Origin: Limnomonas spitsbergensis
Taxonomy: Eukaryota > Chlorophyta > Chlorophyceae > Chlamydomonadales
Assembly (NCBI GenBank): GCA_037349105.1
Contig: JAYJMM010000060.1
Span: 124,501 to 188,500, forward strand
Direction of reading: 5' to 3'
DNA length: 64,000 nucleotides
Part shown: in pieces, positions 20,641 through 32,100 of the stretch
Numbering within the stretch: the first letter of the stretch is position 1
Layout: each line of letters begins with the position of its first letter
Position numbers and translations under genes: made by a program
The notes under the pieces: model-generated
What the model saw: the letters and a program-made list of their open reading frames with translations, nothing else
What the model was told of the DNA's origin: nothing
Databases searched by the model: none

Positions 20641-23330
20641 AGCCTCCCACAGTCCCACCCAAGCTTGCCCCGGTACAACTGTTGAAAGTCCGTGGCGCCC
20701 CCCGGAGGGCCTGTCCAACCTCTCTCCCTAAGCCTCTCCTTCACGCTAGACATGCAGCGCATCCTCATCATGCTCGCCATCTCCCATTGCCCAACACCGA
20801 TGGAAGCCGCGTATCTCACGTGTTGACCGCTCCGCCGTCCTCTCGTGTCAGCCGTGCCGCCAGTGCTACCCGCTCCGAACCGCAGCCGTAAGTTCGTGCA
20901 CAAACAAACGCATGCCCTTTTGTTGGTGCAGCTCCTAGCTTGCGCCAACACGGCGCCTGCCGTAGACTGGAACCAAGCGCGGTACGTGGCCGCAGACATG
21001 TGCTCAGTGGCGGGGTTCTTGGGGTCTCCTCGGCCAGGCGTCTGAAGCTGCACCTTGCTGCCACCAGTCTCGTTGTGACGGCTGGATCTGCAGCTCCCTC
21101 ATGACCCCCAGATGACAGCGGAGGCAGACAGCCCCGCAGCTTGGCGCAAGTGCTGACTGAAGTAGACTGGACTGCATCCTGCCCCGGAGGCAGTTTTGAG
21201 GCCGGAGGTGACCGGTGGCCCACACCACATCTCCGTAGTTTGCCGCAGGTGCTGCATAGACAGCCGCTAGCCGGATGCGCGTCGGCAGATGATGCCTCAA
21301 ACGCACCCTAGCGGCCAAGCGGACACGATGCAATGCGGCAGCCATAAGCGCCTCTCTACGTTGAATGGCCTTCTTCATGCTGCCGCTTTCGTGCTGAAAT
21401 GCTGTATGATGCCCAAGAATTTGAATTTTTGGACACGCTTCGACACTTTCATACCTGAGCCGTACACCCAGACATGGGCTGGCTGTTGGAGTTGCGCTGC
21501 TGAGCGGCTGCCAAACTCCGATATCTCTGTCTTGCTGACGTTAATCTGGAGCTCTTTAACCGCCGCATATTCATGCAGGGCATCTAGCATGCGCTGCAGC
21601 CCTGCGGCCGGGCTGCCGGCTAGCAGGGAGATTTCATCCACATACAAGCCAGAGGCACCTGAGACGCAGCCCTGCCCCCAGCGCAATGCCCTCTGCTGGG
21701 CATTGGGCTGCGATCTTGCCTGGCAGGTCGCAGATATAGAGGCTGAAGAGAAGGCAGGGGACTGAGAGGGCAGCTCTGCTTGATACCGCGGGTGCAAGGC
21801 ACAGGGCCAGTGCTTTTAAAGCCATCTGTTTATCTGTGAGCGTGTAGACGGCACCGGTATATAACGCTTGCCCAGCGCATAACATGCCTGATAGCATGTT
21901 AAGGTGATCTGACAGATGCCGCTAGAGCTGCTCCTGTGGCACACAATCATAGGCCTTGGTTAAGTCCACAAATGCCACATGCAGCTTGCCGCGGCCTCCG
22001 GTTGTGCCTGCTGTGCATGGACTGCATGCCTCAAGAGGAAAGCAGCTTGAAGCGTGCTTCGGCGTCGCTGAAATCCAAACTGCTCAAGAGGGATGTGCGC
22101 GTGCAAGCGTGCCCATTGATCAGTGATGGTGTTGAGCATGCTAGCATACAGCGGGTACAACACGCTCGTGATGGCAATGGGCCGGTAGTTACCGAGGTCA
22201 AGGGAGTCGCATTTTGTTTTAGATAGGCTGCATTCGGACAGGCTGCCAGGCACTACTAGGCATTTCCCGGTGCACCACCATCAACGCCATACACTCATGG
22301 AGCATGTCTCTGATTACGTTGTCGCTGCTGCCCCTCGGTGTCGTCGTCTACCAAGGCCAGCTTGATGAAGGGCGCTGCCATACCATCGAGGCCCGCCATG
22401 GTATGCACGCGCATGCGGGAGAAACCCCGGTTAAAGCAAGAGGCTAGATGCTCGGCCGACACGCCCAAACCCTCATGCTGCGTTCTGAAAAGGGACAGAC
22501 TTGGCTGTGCGGCCGCCGCAACGCCGGGATGGGGGCGCGATGGCGGTGAACTGCTGCCGCAAGTGTGCCTCCCACCTTTGGGAGGAATAAGCCGTGGTGG
22601 GGCAGGCCTGCCGTCTCTATTGCAGCTACTCCCAGTAAACGTTGTAGTCATAACGCTGCAGCCTGTCCGCTATACTGGCTCTAGCCGCGGCCACATGGCG
22701 CGTGTATTGCCGGCGGCGGCGGCCTGCTGTGGACTTGTACCGCTGCCTGCCTGAGTGGCTGTCCTGCGCTCCGGCCCCGAGGCACAGCTCAACGACATCG
22801 ATCGCAGCTAAGCATATGCTTTCTGAACCTCCTCATTCCACCATGGGGGGCGCTGATACTGTCCGCGCTGCCCATCCGTGGCCTGGCTACGCGTGTCATG
22901 CCGGCAGCTTCGGCCGCACTCCAAACTGCGGCCATGACTCCATGAGCGCTATTGCAACTTCTTCATCGTCACCCGCCGCAATGACCGCTCTGAAGCGCTT
23001 TAGGCCCTGCTCATGTCCGGTCATCGCTCCGCTGTAAATCTCTGCCTTGTCCGCTTTCCAACTCAGGGTTGTTCTGCTCCTTCCCGTTGGCTGGCCAGCG
23101 GTAGGTAGGCTGACTTTCCCCCACATCGATTCCGCTGCCTCCGGGTTGCTGGAGGGTGGCCGCAGCCGGCCGATGATCCGAGAGATCCGATCCGGTGGGC
23201 AGAGCCACGCTAGCCTGCAACTCCCCCCACAGGGAGTGGTGCACAGCGATGTGATCTACGCGGGACCGGCCAGTACTAGCTGCTAGCATCCACTGTGTAT
23301 GATGCACGTTTTTCCCAGTTTCCATCCAGC
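20640..23330 (-). mobile_element. Decayed LINE (non-LTR retrotransposon), APE endonuclease and RT
   Basis: Minus-strand fragments follow the usual LINE order. An endonuclease C-terminus at about 23325-23130 has SRVDHIAVHHSLWG and SDLSDHRPAA. The RT region at about 22650-21370 has GLDGMAAPFIKLAL, NYRPIAITSVLY, EQFGFQRRRSTLQAAFLL, VAFVDLTKAYDCVPQEQL, GIKQSCPLSP and LYVDEISLLAGS (YVDE in place of the usual YADD). Thumb/C-terminal pieces at 21378-20640 include LAAVYAAPAANYGDVVWATG. Motifs fall in different frames and stops interrupt them, so this is a dead copy. The upstream limit is uncertain; it could extend to about 24070. Confidence 0.85.
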
Positions 23331-24720
23331 CAGACAGGCTACCCGATGGGCCCTCCCGCCAGCCAGCTGCCCACTCGGCATGGCCCCGCTTAGAGGACCT
23401 GAATGGGGCGGCTATGCTACCCCTACAAAGTCAACAAGTGAGGGCAGCCTAGGCAGCACTTCGGAAGCCCGTGTCGCACCATAGAGCAGTAAGCCAGAAA
23501 CTGCAACACTATGGTAATCCCAGAACATGGCGCATTAGAGCGGCGCCCGCTGACTCACAACGAAGGTACTTCTTGGTGCTCAAAGGTACATCGTGCTACA
23601 ATACTAAGGTACAAGTGAGGGCAACCTAGGCACCACTTCGCCCGCCCTGAGCTGCGACCTGTCGCTAGTACCGAGGTTGTTCAGTCCATTAATTGTTGGA
23701 CAACACCACTTTTTTCGATAACATGATTCAGATCGGAGGAAGGTCTGGGATCCCTCAACCTTGCCCAGAGAGGCGGGGTAGGAGTGGCAGCCCAGACCCG
23801 GCCAGGTGCCTGTCCGTCCCAACCGCTGGCTATTCCCAACGCCGTTGCATAATTTGCAGCCAATGTCACAAGCCTGGATAGGCCGTACTCCAACCGTTCG
23901 CCCCACCCTGAGAGCTTGGATAGGTTCCCGCAGCACCCGTGGCCCTGACACACTCGACGATCCACCACCTGGGTGACCTGTCTGCCAGCCAAAGCCAGGC
24001 GGAACCCGGGTGCTGAGCCAGGGCTTTCGTACAACTGGAGCCAGCCTGGCTTCCCTCCAGCCTGGCAAAGGCCTGCTGTTACCAATAAAACACCACTATT
24101 AGTATTTAATTTTTAATTATTTTTTGCGTGCCTGCATCTTCTTTTATCTTTTTGTACCGCTCCGAGAGGTCCAAGCACAAAATCAGGGTTCCGGATGGTA
24201 AATCCAAGTCCTGCAGCAGGCAAAAGCTTCCAGCCAGCTTCCCCATCAAGGGGGTGTCATGCTGTTGCCCCAGTCGCACCAGAGGTGCCCCCTGTGGGCC
24301 CCCGTGCAGCAGCCAGAGGGCGTCCGCCAAGGCCGCAACAGCCGCTTGGCCTAAGGGAGTCGCTGGTGCCACCCAATTTCGTTTCAAATGCAGCGCTGGT
24401 GTCTACAGTGTACGATGCACCGTTGTCCCAGTTTCCGCCCAGCCAGGCAGGCTATCTGATGAGTACCTCTGCCAGCCAGCTGCCCCCTCGAACCCAAGTG
24501 GGACGGTACAGGTAAGGACAAATGGAAGGATTGGTCAGAGACCGGCAGGTACGGTATTTTACCCAAACGGCCGTATTGGGAAACCCTGTGCTGCTCTTAG
24601 CACACATTTCTTGGCTTACTCAGTTATTGTTCCCACCCCTCGTGGTCAGTGGCATGCGCTTAAATCCGGGCCCCACTTCTACTTTCTAAGCCTTTTCATG
24701 GCTAGCAAGTCGAGCAGTTG
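23330..24720. other. Intergenic region with a two-copy dispersed repeat
   Basis: About 80 bp near 23295-23375 recurs, diverged, near 24410-24490 (shared CCCAGTTTCC and GCCAGCCAGCTGCCC). A shorter pair with AAGTGAGGGCARCCTAGGCA lies at about 23430 and 23607. No protein domain recognised. Confidence 0.5.
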
Positions 24721-25970
24721 ATTCATCAGCCGATCTCCATAAATCATAGACCTGCAGGAAACATGAAGGAAACTACCATAACGCTGCAGGCGAGATCGCG
24801 GCATGCATAACATTACTAAGAGGAAAAGGAGAGACGAAACGCTTTTTTATTACTAAATTATTAAACAAATATCATCGTTTTTGTTGATTTAATTAAACAA
24901 CATACCTACCGTATGTATGCGAACTTTACACACTTGCTCGAGTTGTTGTGCGTCCTAAGGTCTAGGAAGCCATTGAGCAAGCATTAGAGGCTGCAACTCA
25001 AGTTGAATCGGTCAATGACGCAACACCGCTGGGCCTTGTTGCAAAGGTTCGGCCGTAGATTATTTACGGCCGAACCTTTTCCCTCACAGACAGTTGGGCA
25101 CCCACGCATGACACAGAGGTGTAACGCCACTGAAATGCACATACCGTACAGCATCACCCCGGTGTCCAATCTCCATGCCTCCTTGTCAATGATGGTCACC
25201 GAGGAAGTCCGCATGCCCAACCGTTTTGAACCGTTTCTTCATAGCTGGCTTGGCAGTCTTAAGACCTATTGGGCCTTCACCCCTGGAGTCCAGCTTCATG
25301 CTAGAGACATATCCATTTCTGGGTATGGACTGGTGGACAGCCACCTGCCAACGGGGCTAGCATGGATGAAGATGTAGGTGGATAGTGACGTTGGGGTGTC
25401 GCTTTTTTGCGTTCTATGTTTTCTGAGTTACTGCGTTATTCATGGCACCCTATCATCTTCGCTTCATGACACTCGCCCGCATATTGATTTGGTATTATAT
25501 ATTTCTTGGCGTAGGTTTGACACATGTGGTCGGGCTTTTTAAGTATGGCCCACACAAGCCCATGCAAGGCGGATGAAAGGGCAAGCTAGATCAATATTCC
25601 ACAGCTGTCTGGCCACATGCCCATAGTTGTTAAACGGGTTTCTTAGAGTGCACCAAGCGCAATGCATCATAGCTTGATCGCCCACCCCCTTGACCCCCTT
25701 CAGTGTGTGTGTATCCAGTACTGCGTTTGGGCAGATTTGTATTTAAAATCGACGAAATACTGCGCATGGGCTGTTTGGCCTTAGAAAACGGGCATGCTAA
25801 TTATGTGTGGCCCATGAGGAGACAAACCCTAGTGTCTGCAATAGTAACATACTAGCAATGTCGCATCCAAGAGGTCTCTATGTGGTAAGATATAGGGATC
25901 TGAGGTGCTGGACATCTCTGCTCGCCCCTAGGACTCAAGGCATCCATGATGGCGGCCCTTTTCGGGGCCG
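24720..25970. other. Intergenic region 3' of the YchJ-like gene
   Basis: AT-rich sequence at 24840-24930, a perfect hairpin at 25043-25079 and otherwise nothing recognised. A minus-strand frame near 25130-25190 faintly resembles a kinase helix but has no supporting motif. Confidence 0.4.
25043..25079. other. Perfect 15-bp inverted repeat (hairpin)
   Basis: Arms AAAGGTTCGGCCGTA (25043-25057) and TACGGCCGAACCTTT (25065-25079) with a 7-nt AT-rich loop. It lies downstream of the YchJ-like gene. It could be a structured RNA element or a small palindromic transposon remnant; no U-run terminator context applies in a nuclear genome. Confidence 0.85.
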
Positions 25971-25974
25971 CACT

Positions 25975-26100
25975 TTATTTCTTGTCTTCCTCGAATTCGC
26001 TTTCCATGTACTGCCACTGCCCTCCTGCCTTCAGGAAACGGCTCCGCTCGACACGTTGGATCAGCCCGGGGTCCTTATCATCTCGTACCATAAAAGACAG
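25975..26100 (-). CDS. YchJ-like terminal exon 5
   Basis: Acceptor GCCGCAG|CTGTCT, stop TAA at 25977-25975. It encodes LSFMVRDDKD, ERSRFLKAGGQWQYM and an acidic end EFEEDKK. Confidence 0.9.
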   Translation of the reverse strand: MSFMVRDDKDPGLIQRVERSRFLKAGGQWQYMESEFEEDKK

Positions 26101-29100
26101 CTGCGGCATGCATTTGAATTCAAATCCATGCGTCTCAGCTTGCGCCATTTTGAATTTCCATGGCAGTCGCAACAATACTCCAGGTTCCCCGGTACGGAAA
26201 TAAGGTACGATCAAACAGTGTAGTACGGATATCAGTTTGGTACGGACAAAAGGACGGACTGGTAAGAAAATGGCCGATTCGGCGTTTACCACCGTGTGGT
26301 ACAGTACGGTAAATGGTACAGGATTTGGGCCCAACCGGCCATCCCGGGTTGCCCAAGTGATACTCCCAAGCCAATGGGCCAGCCACCGCCCATGCACAGT
26401 CCATGCTTTCATGGAAGCTTTGCCACCTAAACCAAAGCGGTGAACCAAAGCGGTGAACCAGTGTCTTTCATCTACAATTCAGCTACCAACTGACCTACTG
26501 CCGGCTGGCTGTGTACTGCCACATTTCTCTGCCCCAGGATTACCCGGTACAGGAATACGATAGGTATGCTGGTACGGTACAGCCAAACAGTACAATAGGT
26601 ATGCTGGTACGGTACAGCCAAACAGTACGGTATGGATGCTGGTACGGTACGGCCAAATGGACGGTCTGGTAAGAATATATGGCCGGTACATGGTACGGTC
26701 TTTTAACATGGTATGGTATTTTTCAACGGAGCAGAACATTACAGTCCACAGTTCGGGAATTGGGACCCAACAGCCAAAAAAAGAAAGAAAGCTACGCCCT
26801 GGGCGTGGAGGTTAAGGAAACAACGCAGCCTGGGGCCGTGGCCACATCCGCGCCGTTACCATCCCAACAGCCCTACTGGGTAACCCTGCACGCACCTTCA
26901 ATGTGATGTACCACTCCTTTGGCCCTTAAGGTGATTATGCTACACAATGAGCCGCCACCTAGCGTGCAGCGCCCTCATGCACCGCACCTTGAATGCAATA
27001 TTGTAATAGATCCCTCCTTTGGTCGTTAGGGTGATTAAGCTTCACCTACGTTTCAATTATGATTTCCCGGACAGATGGAACATGCAAGGCGTGGATCGAG
27101 AGCTTTTGCGTCGATACAAATGTGCACAATGAACTGAGCAACGTGCTGTATCACACGCGAAGATTCATACAAGCTAGAAGAATTTGGCAAGTAGCAGGAG
27201 GGTCTCGTCCGCTCGCAAATTAAGTTCATTTCCATGCAATCGCAATGTTTTTTTACACCAGGAAGGGGGGGGAGCACAGAAATGCACCGTTTAGACCAGA
27301 AGGGGAGGAGGGAGCACAGAAATGCACCGTTTAGACCAGAAGGGGAGGAGGGAGCACAGAAATGCACCGTTTAGACCAGAAGGGGAGGAGGGAGCACAGA
27401 AATGCACCGTTTAGACCAGAAGGGGAGGAGGGAGCACAGAGATGCACCGTTTAGACCAGAAGGGGAGGAGGGAGCACAGAAATGCACCGTTTAGACCAGA
27501 AGGGGAGGAGGGAGCACAGAAATGCACCGTTTAGACCAGAAGGGGAGGAGGGAGCACAGTAATGCACCGTTTAGACCAGAAGGGGAGGAGGGAGCACAGA
27601 AATGCACCGTTTAGACCAGAAGGGGAGGAGGGAGCACAGAAATGCACCGTTTAGACCAGAAGGGGAGGAGAGGCACAGAAATGCACCGTTTAGACCAGAA
27701 GGGGAGGAGGGAGCACAGAGATGCACCGATTAGACCAGAAGGGGAGGAGGGAGCACAGAAATGCACCGTTTAGACCAGGAAGGGGGGGGGGGAGCACAGA
27801 AATGCACCGTTTAGACCAGAAGGGGAGGAGGGAGCACAGAGATGCACCGTTTAGACCAGGAAGGGGGAAGGAGCACAGAAATGCACCGTTTAGACCAGGA
27901 AGGGGAGGAGGGAGCACAGAAATGCACCGTTTAGACCAGGAAGGGGAGGAGGGAGCACAGAGATGCACCGTTTAGACCAGGAAGGGGGAAGGAGCACAGA
28001 AATGCACCGTTAAGACCAGGAAGGGGAGGAGGGAGCACAGAGATGCACCGTTTAGACCAGGAAGGGGGAAGGAGCACAGAAATGCACCGTTTAGACCAGG
28101 AAGGGGGGGGAGCACAGAAATGCACCGTTTAGACCAGAAGGGGAGGAGGGAGCACAGAGATGCACCGTTTAGACCAGGAAGGGGGAAGGAGCACAGAAAT
28201 GCACCGTTTAGACCAGGAAGGGGGAGGGAGCACATAAATGCACCGTTTAGACCAGGAGGGGGGGGAGCACAGAAATGCACCGTTTAGACCAGAAGGGGGA
28301 GGGAGCACAGAAATGCTCCGTTTAGACCAGAAGGGGAGGAGGGAGCACAGAGATGCACCGTTTAGACCAGGAAGGGGGAAGGAGCACAGAACTGCACCGT
28401 TTAGACCAGGAAGGGGGGGGAGCACAGAAATGCACCGTTTAGACCAGGAAGGGGGGGGGAGCACAGAAATGCACCGTTTAGACCAGAAGGGGGGGGAGCA
28501 CAGAAATGCACCGTTTAGACCAGAAGGGGAGGAGGGAGCACAGAAATGCACTGTTTAGACCAGAAGGGGAGGAGGGAGCACATAAATGCACCGTTTAGAC
28601 CAGAAGGGGAGGAGGGAGCACAGAGATGCACCGTTTAGACCAGGAAGGGGGAAGGAGCACAGAGATGCACCGTTTAGACCAGGAAGGGGAGGAGGGAGCA
28701 CAGAGATGCACCGTTTAGACCAGAAGGGGAGGAGGGAGCACAGAAATGCACCGTTTAGACCAGGAAGGGGGGGGAGCACAGAAATGCACCGTTTAGACCA
28801 GGAAGGGGAGGAGGGAGCACAGAGATGCACTGTTTAGACCAGAAGGGGAGGAGGGAGCACAGAGATGCACCGTTTAGACCAGAAGGGGAGGAGGGAGCAC
28901 AGAGATGCACCGTTTAGACCAGGAAGGGGAGGAGGGAGCACAGAGATGCACCGTTTAGACCAGGAAGGGGGATGGAGCACAGAAATGCACCGTTTAGACC
29001 AGGAAGGGGAGGAGGGAGCACAGAGATGCACCGTTTAGACCAGAAGGGGAGGAGGGAGCACAGAAATGCACCGTTAAGACCAGGAAGGGGGGGGAGCACA

Positions 29101-32100
29101 GAAATGCACCGATTAGACCAGGAAGGGGAGGAGGGAGCACAGAGATGCACCGTTTAGACCAGAAGGGGAGGAGGGAGCACAGAAATGCACCGTTTAGACC
29201 AGGAAGGGGGGGAGCACAGAAATGCACCGTTTAGACCAGAAGGGGAGGAGGGAGCACAGAGATGCACCGTTTAGACCAGGAAGGGGGAAGGAGCACAGAA
29301 ATGCACCGTTTAGACCAGGAAGGGGAGGAGGGAGCACAGAAATGCACCGTTTAGACCAGAAGGGGAGGAGGGAGCACAGAGATGCACCGTTTAGACCAGG
29401 AAGGGGGAAGGAGCACAGAAATGCACCGTTTAGACCAGGAAGGGGAGGAGGGAGCACAGAGATGCACCGTTTAGACCAGAAGGGGAGGAGGGAGCACAGA
29501 GATGCACCGTTTAGACCAGGAAGGGGGAAGGAGCACAGAACTGCACCGTTTAGACCAGGAAGGGGGGGGAGCACAGAAATGCACCGTTTAGACCAGGAAG
29601 GGGGGGGGCACAGAGATGCACCGTTTAGACCAGAAGGGGGGGGAGCACAGAAATGCACCGTTTAGACCAGAAGGGGAGGAGGGAGCACAGAAATGCACCG
29701 TTTAGACCAGAAGGGGAGGAGGGAGCACAGAAATGCACCGTTTAGACCAGAAGGGGAGGATGGAGCACAGAGATGCACCGTTTAGACCAGGAAGGGGGAA
29801 GGAGCACAGAAATGCACCGTTTAGACCAGGAAGGGGAGGAGGGAGCACAGAGATGCACCGTTTAGACCAGAAGGGGAGGAGGGAGCACAGAAATGCACCG
29901 TTTAGACCAGGAAGGGGGGGGAGCACAGAAATGCACCGTTTAGACCAGGAAGGGGAGGAGGGAGCACAGAGATGCACCGTTTAGACCAGAAGGGGAGGAG
30001 GGAGCACAGAGATGCACCGTTTAGACCAGAAGGGGAGGAGGGAGCACAGAGATGCACCATTTATACCAGGAAGGGGGAAGGAGCACAGAAATGCACCGTT
30101 TAGACCAGGAAGGGGAGGAGGGAGCACAGAGATGCACCGTTTAGACCAGAAGGGGAGGAGGGAGCACAGAAATGCACCGTTTAGACCAGGAAGGGGGGGA
30201 GGGAGCACAGAGATGCACCGTTTAGACCAGGAAGGGGAGGAGGGAGCACAGAAATGCACCGTTTAGACCAGGAAGGGGAGGAGGGAGCACAGAGATGCAC
30301 CGTTTAGACCAGAAGGGGAGGAGGGAGCACAGAGATGCACCGTTTAGACCAGGAAGGGGGAAGGAGCACAGAAATGCACCGTTTAGACCAGGAAGGGGAG
30401 GAGGGAGCACAGAGATGCACCGTTTAGACCAGAAAGGGAGGAGGGAGCACAGAGATGCACCGTTTAGACCAGGAAGGGGGAAGGAGCACAGAACTGCACC
30501 GTTTAGACCAGGAAGGGGGGGAGCACAGAAATGCACCGTTTAGACCAGGAAGGGGGGGGGAGCACAGAAATGCACCGTTTAGACCAGAAGGGGGGGGAGC
30601 ACAGAAATGCACCGTTTAGACCAGAAGGGGAGGAGGGAGCACAGAAATGCACCGTTTAGACCAGAAGGGGAGGAGGGAGCACAGAAATGCACCGTTTAGA
30701 CCAGAAGGGGGGGAGGGAGCACAGAGATGCACCGTTTAGACCAGGAAGGGGGAAGGAGCACAGAAATGCACCGTTTAGACCAGGAAGGGGAGGAGGGAGC
30801 ACAGAGTACCGTTTAGACCAGAAGGGGAGGAGGGAGCACAGAAATGCACCGTTTAGACCAGGAAGGGGGGGGAGCACAGAAATGCACCGTTTAGACCAGG
30901 AAGGGGAGGAGGGAGCACAGAGATGCACCGTTTAGACCAGAAGGGGAGGAGGGAGCACAGAGATGCACCGTTTAGACCAGAAGGGGAGGAGGGAGCACAG
31001 AGATGCACCATTTAGACCAGGAAGGGGGAAGGAGCACAGAAATGCACCGTTTAGACCAGGAAGGGGAGGAGGGAGCACAGAGATGCACCGTTTAGACCAG
31101 AAGGGGAGGAGGGAGCACAGAGATGCACCGTTTAGACCAGGAAGGGGAGGAGGGAGCACAGAGATGCACCGTTTAGACCAGGAAGGGGGAAGGAGCACAG
31201 AAATGCACCGTTTAGACCAGGAAGGGGAGGAGGGAGCACAGAGATGCACCGTTTAGACCAGAAGGGGAGGAGGGAGCACAGAGATGCACCGTTTAGACCA
31301 GGAAGGGGGAAGGAGCACAGAAATGCACCGTTTAGACCAGGAAGGGGAGGAGGGAGCACAGAGATGCACCGTTTAGACCAGAAAGGGAGGAGGGAGCACA
31401 GAAATGCACCGTTTAGACCAGGACGGGGGGGGAGCACAGAAATGCACCGTTTAGACCAGGAAGGGGAGGAGGGAGCACAGAGATGCACCGTTTAGACCAG
31501 AAGGGGAGGAGGGAGCACAGAGATGCACCGTTTAGACCAGAAGGGGAGGAGGGAGCACAGAGATACACCGTTTAGACCAGGAAGGGGGAAGGAGCACAGA
31601 AATGCACCGTTTAGACCAGGAAGGGGAGAAGGGAGCACAGAGATGCACCGTTCAGACCAGAAGGGGAGGAGGGAGCACAGAAATGCACCGTTTAGACCAG
31701 GAAGGGGAGGAGGGAGCACAGAGATGCACCGTTTAGACCAGGAAGGGGGAAGGAGCACAGAAATGCACCGTTAAGACCAGGAAGGGGAGGAGGGAGCACA
31801 GAGATGCACCGTTTAGACCAGGAAGGGGGAAGGAGCACAGAAATGCACCGTTTAGACCAGGAAGGGGGGGGAGCACAGAAATGCACCGTTTAGACCAGGA
31901 AGGGGGGGGGAGCACAGAAATGCACCGTTTAGACCAGAAGGGGGGGGAGCACAGAAATGCACCGTTTAGACCAGGAAGGGGAGGAGGGAGCACAGAAATG
32001 CACCGTTTAGACCAGGAAGGGGGAGGGAGCACAGAAATGCACCGTTTAGACCAGGAAGGGGAGGAGGGAGCACAGAAATGCACCGTTTAGACCAGAAGGG

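Noticed and set aside
24984..25377. Possible kinase fragment on the minus strand (GVMLYGM)
   Set aside because: Only a short resemblance; no HRD, DFG or APE motif nearby and a hairpin interrupts it.
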